Source of the DNA: Lotus japonicus
Taxonomy: Eukaryota > Streptophyta > Magnoliopsida > Fabales > Fabaceae
Reading direction: 5' to 3'
DNA length: 64,000 nucleotides
NCBI RefSeq assembly: GCF_012489685.1
Contig: NC_080045.1
Coordinates: 6,825,001 to 6,889,000 of the forward strand
Part shown: piece by piece, positions 1-9,783 of the stretch
Layout: every line of letters begins with the position of its first letter
Position numbering within the stretch: position 1 is the first letter of the stretch
The notes under the pieces: model-generated
The model's database searches: none
Told to the model about the DNA's origin: nothing
Seen by the model: only the letters and a program-made list of their open reading frames with translations
Made by a program: the position numbers and the translations under genes

Positions 1-176
1 ATTAAGCACTTATGGTCATAAGCGCTTATGACATAAACACTTATTCATAAGCTATTTTTGAAAATTTATTGAAATAAATTAAAAATAAGCTGTATATAAG
101 CATAAGCTGTTTTTCACAAGCTATCCTAAGTTGCTTATGGAAATAAGCTGAAAATAGCTTATAGCAGGTCATAGGC
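1..176 (-). repeat. Partial inverted copy of the adjacent MITE
   Basis: This stretch is close to the reverse complement of 245-430. Both share the CATAAGCGCTTATG block, the TTTATTGAAATAAATT block and many AAGCTTAT/ATAAGCTT words. It is therefore a second, inverted and partly off-window copy of the element at 177-538, or one arm of a larger composite. No coding capacity is visible. Confidence 0.7.
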
Positions 177-538
177 CCAGTTTGAAAGAGCTTATTTGAG
201 CTTATCTGACAGCATAAGCTCTTATGTCAGTGTTTGGGAGAGCTTATGCAAACAGCTTATGGTTTGCCATAAGCTATTTTCAGCTTATTTTCATAAGCTA
301 CTCAGAATAGCTTATGAAAAACAGCTTATGCTTATATACAACTTATTTTTAATTTATTTCAATAAATTTTTAAAAATAGCTTATGAATAAGCGCTTATGA
401 TATAAGCGTTTATGACCATAAACACTTAATTAAGATGTTTTTCCAAACGGGGTCATAAGCTGTTTGCATAAGCCCTCTCAAACACTAGCATAAGAGTTTA
501 TGTTGTCAGATAAGTTTAAATAAGCTCTTCCAAACTGG
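177..538. mobile_element. MITE with ~85-bp terminal inverted repeats
   Basis: The left end begins CCAGTTTGAAAGAGCTTATT and the right end is its near reverse complement, finishing AAGCTCTTCCAAACTGG. The similarity extends about 85 bp inwards, through the TCTGACA-CATAA and GCTTATGCAAACAGCTTATG blocks. The interior is AT-rich and built from short palindromes such as CATAAGCGCTTATG. Such non-coding inverted-repeat elements are common near legume genes. No convincing target-site duplication was recognised, so the superfamily is open. Confidence 0.75.
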
Positions 539-638
539 ACAAGACAGATTTGGGTCGCGCTCACGATACCCTATATTCCAAGCTAGTGTGAGGCCACTAT
601 CAACAACAACCAACTTTGTATGGAAAACCCTCCTTTAG

Positions 639-752
639 GCTATGTTTGGTTGGAGGGAGAGGAAAGGAAAGGGAAGGAAAACACGGAAGTTCACTCCTCG
701 ATTTCCGTGTTTTCCTTCCCTTTCCTTTCCTCTCCCTCCAACCAAACATAGC
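639..752. mobile_element. Near-perfect hairpin (MITE-like) upstream of COG4
   Basis: Two arms of about 50 bp start GCTATGTTTGGTTGGAGGGA and are almost perfect reverse complements around a ~13-bp loop at roughly 690-702. The arms are strongly purine/pyrimidine biased (GGAAAGGAAAGGGAAGG). The flanks TTTAG and TTTAA could be a decayed target duplication. A 22-bp direct repeat (TTTAATCTCAACCATCAAAT, twice) follows at 753-795. The foldback lies about 300 bp before the COG4 start codon. Confidence 0.7.
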
Positions 753-1053
753 TTTAATCTCAACCATCAAATCCTTTTAATCTCAACCATCAAATACATA
801 TCTCACACTATGTAAAGGAACTAAGGAAGTGTTATGGTACCACCACCCATGATATAAGCCATCTTGTCTTCTACTCTCATTTCACCTTTTTCTTCCACGA
901 CCAAACGGGGACTATTGTGTCCAAAGAGAGTTAAGACCCTTCGAACCTTATTTAATCTGGGCCGTTGGTTACTACACTAAAACATATCCTACGGCCCACA
1001 CACTTTCCTCCCTCTTCATTTGCTCTCTCACTCTCGTGCCAGATCTCATCTGA

Positions 1054-4000
1054 ATGCAGAGAAAAATGGGGTCCACTCCCCGCGGCAATGGATCGGAGGA
1101 AGATATCACCGGCAACGGCGGCGCCGTCACGTCGTCAATAGATTTCGGCAAAGCAGAGGCGGTGGAGTACGTGCGTTCATTAACTGACGTCGGAGCAATG
1201 ACGCGCCTCCTCCACGAGTGCATTGCTCACCAGCGAGCCCTCGACACGCAACTCGATGACCTCCTCTCCCAGCGCGCCGACCTCGACCGCCACCTCGTCC
1301 AGCTCCAGCGCTCCTCCGACGTCCTCGATATCGTCAAATCCGACTCCGATCACATGCTCTCCAATGTCTCCTCCACCTCCGACCTCGCCGACAGCGTCAG
1401 CCGCAAGGTTCGCGAACTCGACCTCGCACAATCGCGCGTCAGGTCCACGCTCCACCGCATCGACGCCGTCGTTGAGCGCGGAAACTGCCTCGACGGCGTC
1501 CTGCGAGCCCTCGACGAGGAGGATTACGAGTCCGCTGCTAGATACGTCCAGACGTTTCTCCAGATCGACGCGCAGTTCAAGGATTCCGGCTCCGATCAGA
1601 TTCAGCGTGAGCGGTTGATGACTGCGAAGAAGCAGCTCGAAGGGATCGTGCGGAAGAAGCTCTCCTCCGCCGTGGATCAGCGCGATCACAACGCGATTCT
1701 GAGGTTTGTTCGTCTTTACACGCCTTTAGGTTTGGAAGAAGAGGGTTTGCAGGTTTATGTTGGGTATTTGAAGAAGGTGATTGGGATGAGGTCTAGGATG
1801 GAGTTTGAGCAATTGGTTGAGTCCATGGAGCATAGTAATAGTAATGTGAATTTCGTTTCGTGTTTAACCTCTTTGTTTAAGGACATTGTGTTGGCGATTG
1901 AAGAGAATAGTGAGATTTTGAGTGGTCTTTGTGGTGAGGATGGGATTGTGTATGCGATTTGCGAACTTCAGGAGGAGTGTGACTCGCGGGGTTCTGTGAT
2001 CTTGAACAAGTACATGGAGTATAGGAAGTTGTCTAAGTTGTCATCTGAGATAAACGCGCGCAACAACACCATGCTCGCTGTTGGAGGAGGAACTGAAGGG
2101 CCTGACCCGAGAGAGGTTGAGATGTATTTGGAAGAGATACTTCAGCTTATGCAGCTCGGTGAGGACTACACTGAGTTCATGGTTTCGAAGATTAGAGGGC
2201 TTGCTTCTGTTGATCCTGAGTTGCTTCCTCGCGCAACCAAGGCCTTCAGGAGTGGTAGCTTTAGCAAGGTTGTGCAGGATGTGACTGGGTTTTACGTCAT
2301 TCTTGAGGGATTTTTCATGGTGGAGAATGTGAGGAAGGCTATAGGGATTGACGAGCTCGTGCCTGACAGCCTTACCACTTCTATGGTGGATGATGTGTTC
2401 TATGTCTTGCAGAGTTGCTTGCGAAGGGCAATATCTACTTCGAATATCAATTCTGTTGTGGCGGTTTTGGGTGGTGCTAGCAGTTTGTTGGGCAATGAGT
2501 ATCAAGAAGCCTTGCAACAGAAAATAAGAGAGCCAAACCTTGGTGCAAAGTTGTTTTTTGGTGGTGTCGGTGTGCAGAAGACTGGGACAGAAATTGCAAC
2601 TGCTTTAAATAATATGGATGTTAGCAGTGAATATGCTCTGAAGCTAAAACATGAAATTGAGGAACAATGTGCTGAGGTAAGTGCTATAATATCTTAATAA
2701 TACCACCTTACAGTTATTATACTTGACAATTATATTCATTAGATAGGCACGTGTGGTTGGTACGTCATCATTGCCTTATCCATGCTGTGTTCAGTGTTCT
2801 ACTACAGGTTGATTTGAAATTCCTTGGGTTAGCATTAACCATAAAACAATGATTTTTAATTTTTATCAAAAATCATGATGAAATCAATAGAGCAAACAAT
2901 TTTGGTAATCAATTGTATAGAGTTTCTGTGTCATTTAATATCTATAGGATTTAGTTTGAATCTGTACTTTGTAGTAACATGTGTTGGAGTATGATAATAA
3001 TCTTGTCATTCTAGCCCGTATGTCCAAAAGTAAAATTTGTTGTCTGATATGTACAGATAAGGCTTTGATAAATCTAGAAAGACAGCAGTATAGAACATAA
3101 CACAATTTCAAGATTCACATTTTGGCAACTTCAAAATTACAGATCAAAGATGCACCCCCCCCCCCCCCCTAATGTGTGATAAATATGGTCGAATTTGTAT
3201 CAATTCTTTTCTGATATTATATAAATCTGTACACGGTTGATGATGGAAATGCCCTCATAGTATGCTCTAGAAATGGTGTATATACTTACCTGTTTGGTAT
3301 ACCTAGAAATGTCCCCATATTATTTAAAGTGTCAATTTTGAAAAACATTGGTAGTGATAATTATAAAATAAGTAGTTCTACATGTACTTACAGAAAACAA
3401 AGAACTGTGTTTTTTCAGTACCAATAGAGAATAATCACTGATAATCTTGAAGTCTTGATGGGAAGGATTATTTTTATTAGACGGTGGACGTATCTTTAAT
3501 GCTGCAAGTCTGCAATAGACTTACATTAGCAAGTGTGTAGGTGGAACAGACTTGCAATTTTTTTGAATTCTTAATTTACATTTACATAGCTTTCTGTCTT
3601 TATGAGTCATAAACTGTACCTCATACTCTTATTGATGGTAGTTTAGTTTGGCTATTTAATATGTTTCATTTTAAAATTGCAGCAATAGCTGACTGAATTT
3701 CTTTGTACAGGTGTTTCCTGCACCAGCTGATCGAGAAAAGGTCAAATCTTGTTTGTCTGAGATGGGAGATTGCAGCATTGCTTTCAAGCAGGCTTTGAAT
3801 GCTGGAATAGAACAACTTGTGGCTACCATTACACCACGAATACGGCCAGTATTAGACAGTGTAGGAACAATCAGTTATGAGCTTTCAGAGGCTGAGTATG
3901 CCGATAATGAGGTGAATGACCCTTGGGTTCAGAGACTTCTCCATGCTGTGGAGACAAATGTGGCTTGGCTGCAGCCACTAATGACTGTTAACAATTATGA

Positions 4001-4340
4001 TACTTTTGTTCATTTGATTATCGACTTCATTGTGAAGAGACTTGAAGTCATCATGATGCAGAAAAGATTTAGCCAGCTTGGCGGTCTTCAGCTTGACAGA
4101 GATGCTCGAGCTCTGGTGAGCCATTTCAGTATCATGACGCAGAGAACTGTTAGAGACAAGTTTGCACGTCTTACTCAAATGGCAACAATTCTAAATTTAG
4201 AAAAGGTGTCTGAGATTCTAGATTTCTGGGGTGAGAACTCAGGTCCTATGACCTGGAGATTAACTCCAGCAGAGGTCAGGCGCGTATTGGGTCTGCGAGT
4301 TGATTTTAAACCAGAAGCAATTTCTGCTCTGAAGTTGTAA
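1054..4340 (+). CDS. COG4: COG4, conserved oligomeric Golgi complex subunit 4
   Basis: Two exons give 750 aa: 1054-2676 and 3711-4340, phase-0 intron 2677-3710 (GTAAGT...TTGTACAG). The protein is recognised as COG4, a subunit of the COG tether that acts on the cytosolic face of the Golgi in retrograde vesicle docking and glycosyltransferase retention. Family-typical features are the N-terminal helical/coiled stretch with LLHECIAHQRALDTQLDDLL (about 50-75), the helical rod, and the conserved C-terminus around ETNVAWLQPLMTVNNYDTFV and LNLEKVSEILDFWG. The length fits plant COG4 (about 740 aa). The 5' third is GC-rich with strong codon bias, which makes long antisense shadow frames. A second in-frame ATG at 1066 is an alternative start. 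The intron holds a run of 15 C at 3155-3169. Confidence 0.95.
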
Positions 4341-4735
4341 TATCAGCTGCATGGTCTTCACATTCTTTTGTTTTATTCTATTTTTTAGTTTTTATCTTAT
4401 ATGTATCACATCTTCATTCTTATTGTCATTAGTTTTAGTGTTTGGGGTTAACATAAAGTTGTATTATGCTATTTTTGTTATACTAGCTTCAAAAGCAAAA
4501 GAATTCAGTGTAATCAGATTTGCCACCAAGATAGTCATTGAAGATCTTTATATGCATGGACCATCTTGTGTGAAACAATCATTGAAGATCTTTCTTGAGA
4601 CTTACAATACACATTTCAAATCAATGAAGATCATTGTTTAATGAAGTTCATCCATAGCCTTTTACCTCCAAATCCTACTGCCACGCATTTTGTTGAAGAA
4701 TATACCAATGTTGCACCTGATATTTAGTAAATACA
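4341..4735 (+). other. COG4 3' flank / probable 3' UTR
   Basis: T-rich sequence follows the COG4 stop codon, with a short imperfect direct repeat of the word ATTGAAGATCTTT near 4540-4595. No gene was recognised. The polyadenylation site cannot be fixed from sequence alone. Confidence 0.5.
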
Positions 4736-4907
4736 ATGGCAGAAAAGCTCCTGCATTCTTTAGCGGATGACGACACCGATCTGCGAAAGCAGATAGGATG
4801 CATATCTTTGGTCGTCAACATATTCTCCTGGCTTGCTGCATTATCCAAAAGAGGCTTCATTCTAGTACCCCCAAGTGGGGATGTGTTTATTTTCACTTAT
4901 TCAGTTT
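4736..4907 (+). pseudogene. Frameshifted first-exon fragment of a LONGIFOLIA/TRM-type gene
   Basis: The ATG at 4736 opens a frame reading MAEKLLHSLADDDTDLRKQI then GCIS, which closely resembles the conserved N-terminus of plant LONGIFOLIA (TRM1/2-type, microtubule-associated) proteins. In intact members the next block is a GIFQ-F-D-R-Q/H-H-hydrophobic motif followed by a QKRL box. Here that continuation (FGRQHIL, then IQKRL) is found only in another frame, starting about 4808. Some residues are missing between the two parts, so a small deletion with frame change is inferred. Homology ends near 4880-4907 and no later exons were found. Family assignment is from memory of the motif. Confidence 0.6.
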
Positions 4908-5015
4908 GCAGAAGCTTGTCTTTTATGTCTTCCCTTTTGTTTAATTTTACTCAATCTCTGAAATGATTTATGATTTATCATTCAAGCTTTTGTTTAGGGT
5001 TGAGAGCGTATGGGT

Positions 5016-5065
5016 CATGATGAGTCAATGACATAAGTGCCATGATGAGTCAATGACATAAGTGC
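5016..5065. repeat. 25-bp direct tandem repeat (2 copies)
   Basis: The unit CATGATGAGTCAATGACATA plus AGTGC is present twice with no mismatch. Each unit contains TGAGTCA, an AP-1/GCN4-like bZIP core. It lies about 800 bp upstream of the next start codon. Confidence 0.8.
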
Positions 5066-5580
5066 TTCGTGAATAATGGAGAAGAAGAAACCACTATACA
5101 CCTTTTGTTCTCTTATATATATTGATCAGGGTCAGACTTCTCAAGTTAAAAATCCCTAAATTTGATCCTTGAGCCGACGACTTAATTGTGTTCTCCTTTC
5201 TCAAAGCTGACATAACTTGTGTATTTGTTAAGTTGATCCAACCCAACTTGTTTACTTCAAGTCAAAAGTTTATCTTTTAAGGGATGAGAAGAGTGTAGGT
5301 TTTAAAATAAGATGAGAGAAAACTGTAATTTAAGTTTTTCTCATAGGAGAAGAGTGTGTGTTTCAAAATAAATGGGGAAACAAGTTTAATTTAAGCTTCT
5401 CCAAAGGGGTGAGAGAATAATTTACTCAAGTTTTTATTACAACTAACAATTAATTCACTTCTCCTACCAATACTGGTAAATATAATATAGAAAGATTATA
5501 TAAATTTTTTAAAATTAATACATTAATCATATCATTAATATTTTCTTAACAAATGTAACTGTCTTACCTTACCTGTGCCT

Positions 5581-5589
5581 TATAAATAG
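5581..5589 (+). promoter_or_regulatory. TATA box candidate for the 5870 gene
   Basis: TATAAATAG lies about 290 bp before the ATG at 5870. It would place transcription start near 5615 and give a ~255-nt leader, which contains the AAACCTAGGGTTT-type motif common in plant leaders near 5770. The rest of 4967-5580 is AT-rich, with two similar AGAAGAGTGTRKGTTTYAAAATAA blocks near 5290 and 5345. No gene was seen there. Confidence 0.5.
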
Positions 5590-5869
5590 GAAATTAGGAA
5601 TAGATGAGAAGTATATATTAAAAAAAGTAAACACATTTTCAAAAGAAGTAGAAAAAATATCCAAATTCAAAAAACGTTGCCCGTTATAAGAAAAACTGGA
5701 AAAGTGCATATTCCCTCCCTTTTTCTTTTCTTTTCTGCTTCTTCATTCATTCACCACCACTCACAGAAAAACCTAGGGTTTCCCTTCCTCACTGAACCCA
5801 TTCATACAACTTCCGGTGCTTCCTCCGCCACCATCTCCACGCACCACCACCGATTTCACAGTTCCCAAG

Positions 5870-8800
5870 ATGAACCCAAACCCTTCACATCAACCTCCAC
5901 CTTCTTCCACCTACCAGCCCATGCTCAAGGAATCGATCAACCGCTTCTTAGCCGAGTATCGTCGAGGCGCTACTGATTTCGGCGATTTCAGCTCCATCTT
6001 CTCCAGAATCCTCCACAGCACCCCTGACCCGCCGATTCAGCTTGTTTGGTTCTACTCCGCCCTGGAATTTCACACCAACAAGCTGGGACCTGCTGCAGAT
6101 GAATCTTCTAGAAGAGTTTCCGTGGCTAAGGGTTTGTTCCAGTTGCTGGTTTCGTGTTCGGGGTGCTGCGGGTCCATGAAGAGGATCGGTGTTCTTGCGC
6201 CGTTGGTGTTCGAGCTGTGCCGGTTGGTTGTTCACCGCGAGAGGGAGGTGGAGGGGTTGGTGGAAGGGCTTGTTAGTTATTGCAGTATTTTGTGTGGGGA
6301 CGTGGTTCATGGTGATGACGGGGTGGCGATTTTGGAGCCGGATTTTGTGGATTTGATGCCGGTGTGGATGGTTGATCGTGATGGTTCATGTGGGGTGGTT
6401 GGGGATTGCGTGAAGGGGTTTTTCCCTCTCGCGAGCGATGGGATTCGGAAGGGGATTGAGATGGGTTGTGATGTTGGGTCCTTGGCTGGGATTGTCATGT
6501 GTGAAGCTCTGTTGTTGAAAATGTGCTTCGCGTTTGATTCGGGGATGGCTAGAGAGGAGCTGGAGAAGAAGTTGCACGCTTCCGCGGTTCAGACCATAAC
6601 AGGGTTTCGGAATTCTTACTTCCTAGGTAAGATCTTTGGTTGCTCATATGGAAAATTGATGCTTCTCTTATTAATCAGGACTTAGAAGTGTTTAATAAAA
6701 ATTATCACCACTATATTCCAAAAAGAATGTTGTTTGAAGTATGCACATAGATTAAGAAATCTTTAATTATGGTATAATATTATGATATATTGACTAAAAT
6801 ATCCCATTAGTGTTACTCCTACTTAATTTATGTTAAGAGAAAAGGGGAAATAGAATTAATAAAAGAGAATGATGATAGGTGAAAAGATGACATGATAAGG
6901 GAGAGATATAATTATGGTAGTTACTTAAAATAATTACAAAATCATTAGATGAGGGTATGGCTGCAAAAAAAAAGTTAACAAGTTTTTAATTCCTATAACA
7001 ACAAAAGTTTTAGAATAGAAGAGTTTCGGAATGGAGGGAGTAATGTTAAACTCTACTTTGGAGTCCATCCCCAAATTTCTATAACAACAAAAGTTTTAGA
7101 TAACAGTGTGTTTTAATTTTCTTAGTTCAAGCTTTACCCTTATTTGTTTATTTCTCAGCTTGACATTGATCGAATGCTTGTGCTTTCTGGGGTGACCTCA
7201 TTACAGTTTTCGTGTTTCTACTTCCTGATTGCTTATTGGTGCATATCAGATACCCTTTTCAGGATGATGTTGGAGCCAGTTTTGCCAGTGGTCTCCCTAC
7301 TGGTCAGTACCGTGTCCTCTTTTATTTATTTTTCCTTAATTATGATTTGGAATTCGGGGCTTTTAGGCTAAATACCTTTTTTTACTGGAAAGCTATGTTT
7401 GTATCACAAAACTTTAGAGACAAAGCTTACATAATTTCAAGCTCTCTTAGTCCTCATAGCACGGTTTGGTAGAGGCCAGTCATGTCATGAGGTCACTGTC
7501 ATCTGTAGAAAGGTTAATCAGGTCAGATTGCAATAAGATCCAACGGTACTTATTGTTGGCATGCAAAACATGTTTTATAGAATATAGATGGGGTAAGCTG
7601 TTGTATCATATGAAGTTCAATAAGTTAACAACTTAACGCTCAAGCTTTATTCTTTATAGGATAATAACTTAGGTAAGACCGGGAGTTCAAGTATTGATTG
7701 ATTTGATTCTATTGAGCGATGTTGGAAAATTATGATTTTGTTTGGACTATTAACCTTTCTAGTAAAATTATACAGCTCACCAATTATTCATGAATAGTTT
7801 CTCAGTTGCAATTTTCAGTATATATTGTCTTTGAAAAGGGTTACTGCTTGGTTTGCTGCATTAATTAGTCATTTCCATATTCTTCATGACTTCACGGACA
7901 TTGAGTCCAATACCGGGCAACCTTCATCTGTTGGTAATTTCACTTCTTTAGTTTTATAGAATGACTTATTAAGTTTCTCTTCAAGAAGTATTATGATGCA
8001 TAGCTTATTTTTTCACTGTTATGTTTAACAACTAATTAACTGCTTGTTTTACTATAGGGTTCTGAAAATGAAGTTCTTCTAAAAGAAGTCTTGTACCGTT
8101 CTGTGATGATGATGGATTATTCATTCATTAATCCCCAAGCCAGAGTTTCACTGTATGCCAACAGCTTGAAAGATTTGGCTATAAATTGGTTGTTTGTTGC
8201 TGAATTAGCTGTACAGTCTGCTAGGTATGAGAAACGATTTTTGTAGCTGTGAGGGATGAAAGGGCTTTCTAGAATGTTTCAGCTGATAAATCTCAGAATC
8301 TGCTTGCTAACAGGGAAAAAGGTGATCAGGGGAAAGCTATTTCTTATGTAAGTGCCTTCTGTAGGTCCTGCATACCCATTCAATTGATCAACTGGGTTAT
8401 TAGTCAAAGTGGCGTAGGCAGAAAGATCACCAGACCCAATGTTTCCACTCCCATAGCTCTCATAAGTGAGTGCCTCCAATTTCCTCTTCAAAGTTCTTTT
8501 TTTTTATACTTCGTACCCTGATGAGGCCATTGTAATACTTTAAATAAATTCAGTATGAGGCCTCCAATTTCCTCTTCAAAGTTCTTTTTTTTATACTTCG
8601 TACCCTGGTGAGGCCATTGTAATACTTTCAATAAATTCAGTAAGCTGTATTTCTTAATGTGGCTGCACCGAATTTCAAATGTTATTACTGTAATTGGGGA
8701 TGGAATTCAGATTGCTGTTAACCTCATTTTGCTTATTCTCTTCCCTTTTGTTTTGTTTCCTCGTGCATCGTGCATCGATTAATTAGTGATTTATTTCATA

Positions 8801-9203
8801 TTCAGAGTGGCTTCTAGTTGTTGAGGAGCAAGGATTGGCAGCATTTGGTGATGAAACCGCCAAGCATGGTGCAAAAGCTAACATTTTCACTTCAAGAACA
8901 AAGTGCCTGCTGCCAGTGATCAAACATAACTTTAACACTCTGGATAAAAATCTCTTTTCGAATTCTCTACATGGAGGCACGGAGGCAGGTAAAATTGATG
9001 GTGATATAGAGATGCATGATACCGCGGACACTGCGGTAAGTTTGTCTTCTGATGGTAGAATGAACACAGCAGCCAGCACTGATGGAACAAGGAAACGCAA
9101 AGAAGGGATCGAAGATGATACTAAAGCACAGCTAAAGTTCATGAGATGCCAGTTTCATGAGAATTCAGTGAGAGAAAACTCATTTATATTTGGGCAACAG
9201 TGA
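5870..9203 (+). CDS. Unrecognised plant protein, five exons, 508 aa
   Basis: Exons are 5870-6626, 7250-7302, 8058-8224, 8314-8465 and 8806-9203. All have GT-AG introns and phases that join without a stop, giving 508 aa. The start is the first ATG after the TATA box. The N-terminus is Pro/Ser-rich (NPSHQPPPSS), followed by a leucine-rich, apparently all-helical region of about 400 residues with no transmembrane or signal sequence. The C-terminal 100 residues are hydrophilic, with a TRKRKE basic cluster near residue 478 that could be a nuclear signal. The junction across exons 1-3 reads FLDTLFRMMLEPVLPVVSLL then GSENEV, which supports the model. I do not recognise the family; HEAT/ARM-like folding is only a guess. 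Intron 1 holds a MITE, intron 4 and the 3' flank hold tandem duplications. Confidence 0.8.
6705..7042. mobile_element. Degenerate Stowaway-like MITE in intron 1
   Basis: The right end reads TTTCGGAATGGAGGGAGTA, the reverse complement of the TACTCCCTCC-type terminus of plant Stowaway MITEs. The left end near 6711 keeps only the subterminal TATTCCAAAAAGAATG part. The interior has the usual AGAGAATGATGATAGGTG-like AT-rich sequence. The left boundary is approximate. Confidence 0.55.
8473..8643. repeat. Tandem duplication of ~87 bp in intron 4
   Basis: The block starting CCTCCAATTTCCTCTTCAAA occurs at 8473 and again at 8560. Few mismatches occur through the ACTTCGTACCCTG-TGAGGCC and TAAATTCAGTA segments. 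The first copy begins 7 bp after the intron 4 donor but the donor itself (GTGAGT) is not duplicated, so splicing should not be ambiguous. Confidence 0.85.
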
Positions 9204-9350
9204 TGCTTTGGATAATGGGAGCACTGCAGATATTTTTGGCTTCATGAAGCTTCAAAAGTAATGAAGCAATATGGTATATATGATTGAAACTGTATGAGGA
9301 TGCTGGGCTAGCAATTTTTTATGTGATAGAGACTTTCAGCTAAAGGTGCA

Positions 9351-9775
9351 TATGTGGAAATTTGTTCAACCCAGTTTTTAGTTTCATTTAGTTGGCATAA
9401 TGGCATTATGTTCATTGAAGTCTCAAATTACCTATAACCATGTATCAGTTGACTTGGGCTAATGGCATAATTTCATTGTGTCTTGAAGCCAGTAGTACTA
9501 ATACTCTGCTCCATCTTCCCTGCAATTTGTTAGTATTGCAATATGCATGTATGTGGAAATTTGTTCAACCCAGTTTTTAGTTTCATTTAGTTGGCATAAT
9601 GCCATTATGTTAATTGAAGTCTCAAATTACCTATACCATGTACTTATTAGGCATCAGTTGACTTGGACTAATGGCATAATGCCATTATGTCTTGAAGCCA
9701 GTAGTACTAATACTCTGCTCCATCTTCCCTGTAATTTGTTAGTATTGCAATATGCAATTATGCATGTATTTGTGA
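9351..9775. repeat. Tandem duplication of ~200 bp in the 3' flank
   Basis: The block starting TATGTGGAAATTTGTTCAAC occurs at 9351 and at 9550. Both copies carry GTTGGCATAATG, CTCAAATTACCTATA and CCAGTAGTACTAATACTCTG. The second copy has small insertions. The two copies lie 150-570 bp past the stop codon of the 5870 gene, so they may be in its 3' UTR. Confidence 0.85.
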
Positions 9776-9783
9776 AAACTAGA

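Noticed and set aside
1180..1689. 169-codon antisense frame over COG4 exon 1
   Set aside because: It is produced by the GC-rich third positions of the real gene; no homology-like motifs or start context.
3155..3169. Run of 15 C in COG4 intron
   Set aside because: Homopolymer; could be an assembly-sensitive length but carries no feature.
4351..4641. 96-codon frame after COG4
   Set aside because: Lies in the T-rich 3' UTR; hydrophobic run is a by-product of T-rich codons.
7159..7249. Upstream acceptor (TTTCTCAG at 7151-7158) for exon 2 of the unknown gene
   Set aside because: From exon 1 (phase 1) it would give an immediate TGA; the acceptor at 7249 keeps frame and yields continuous protein.
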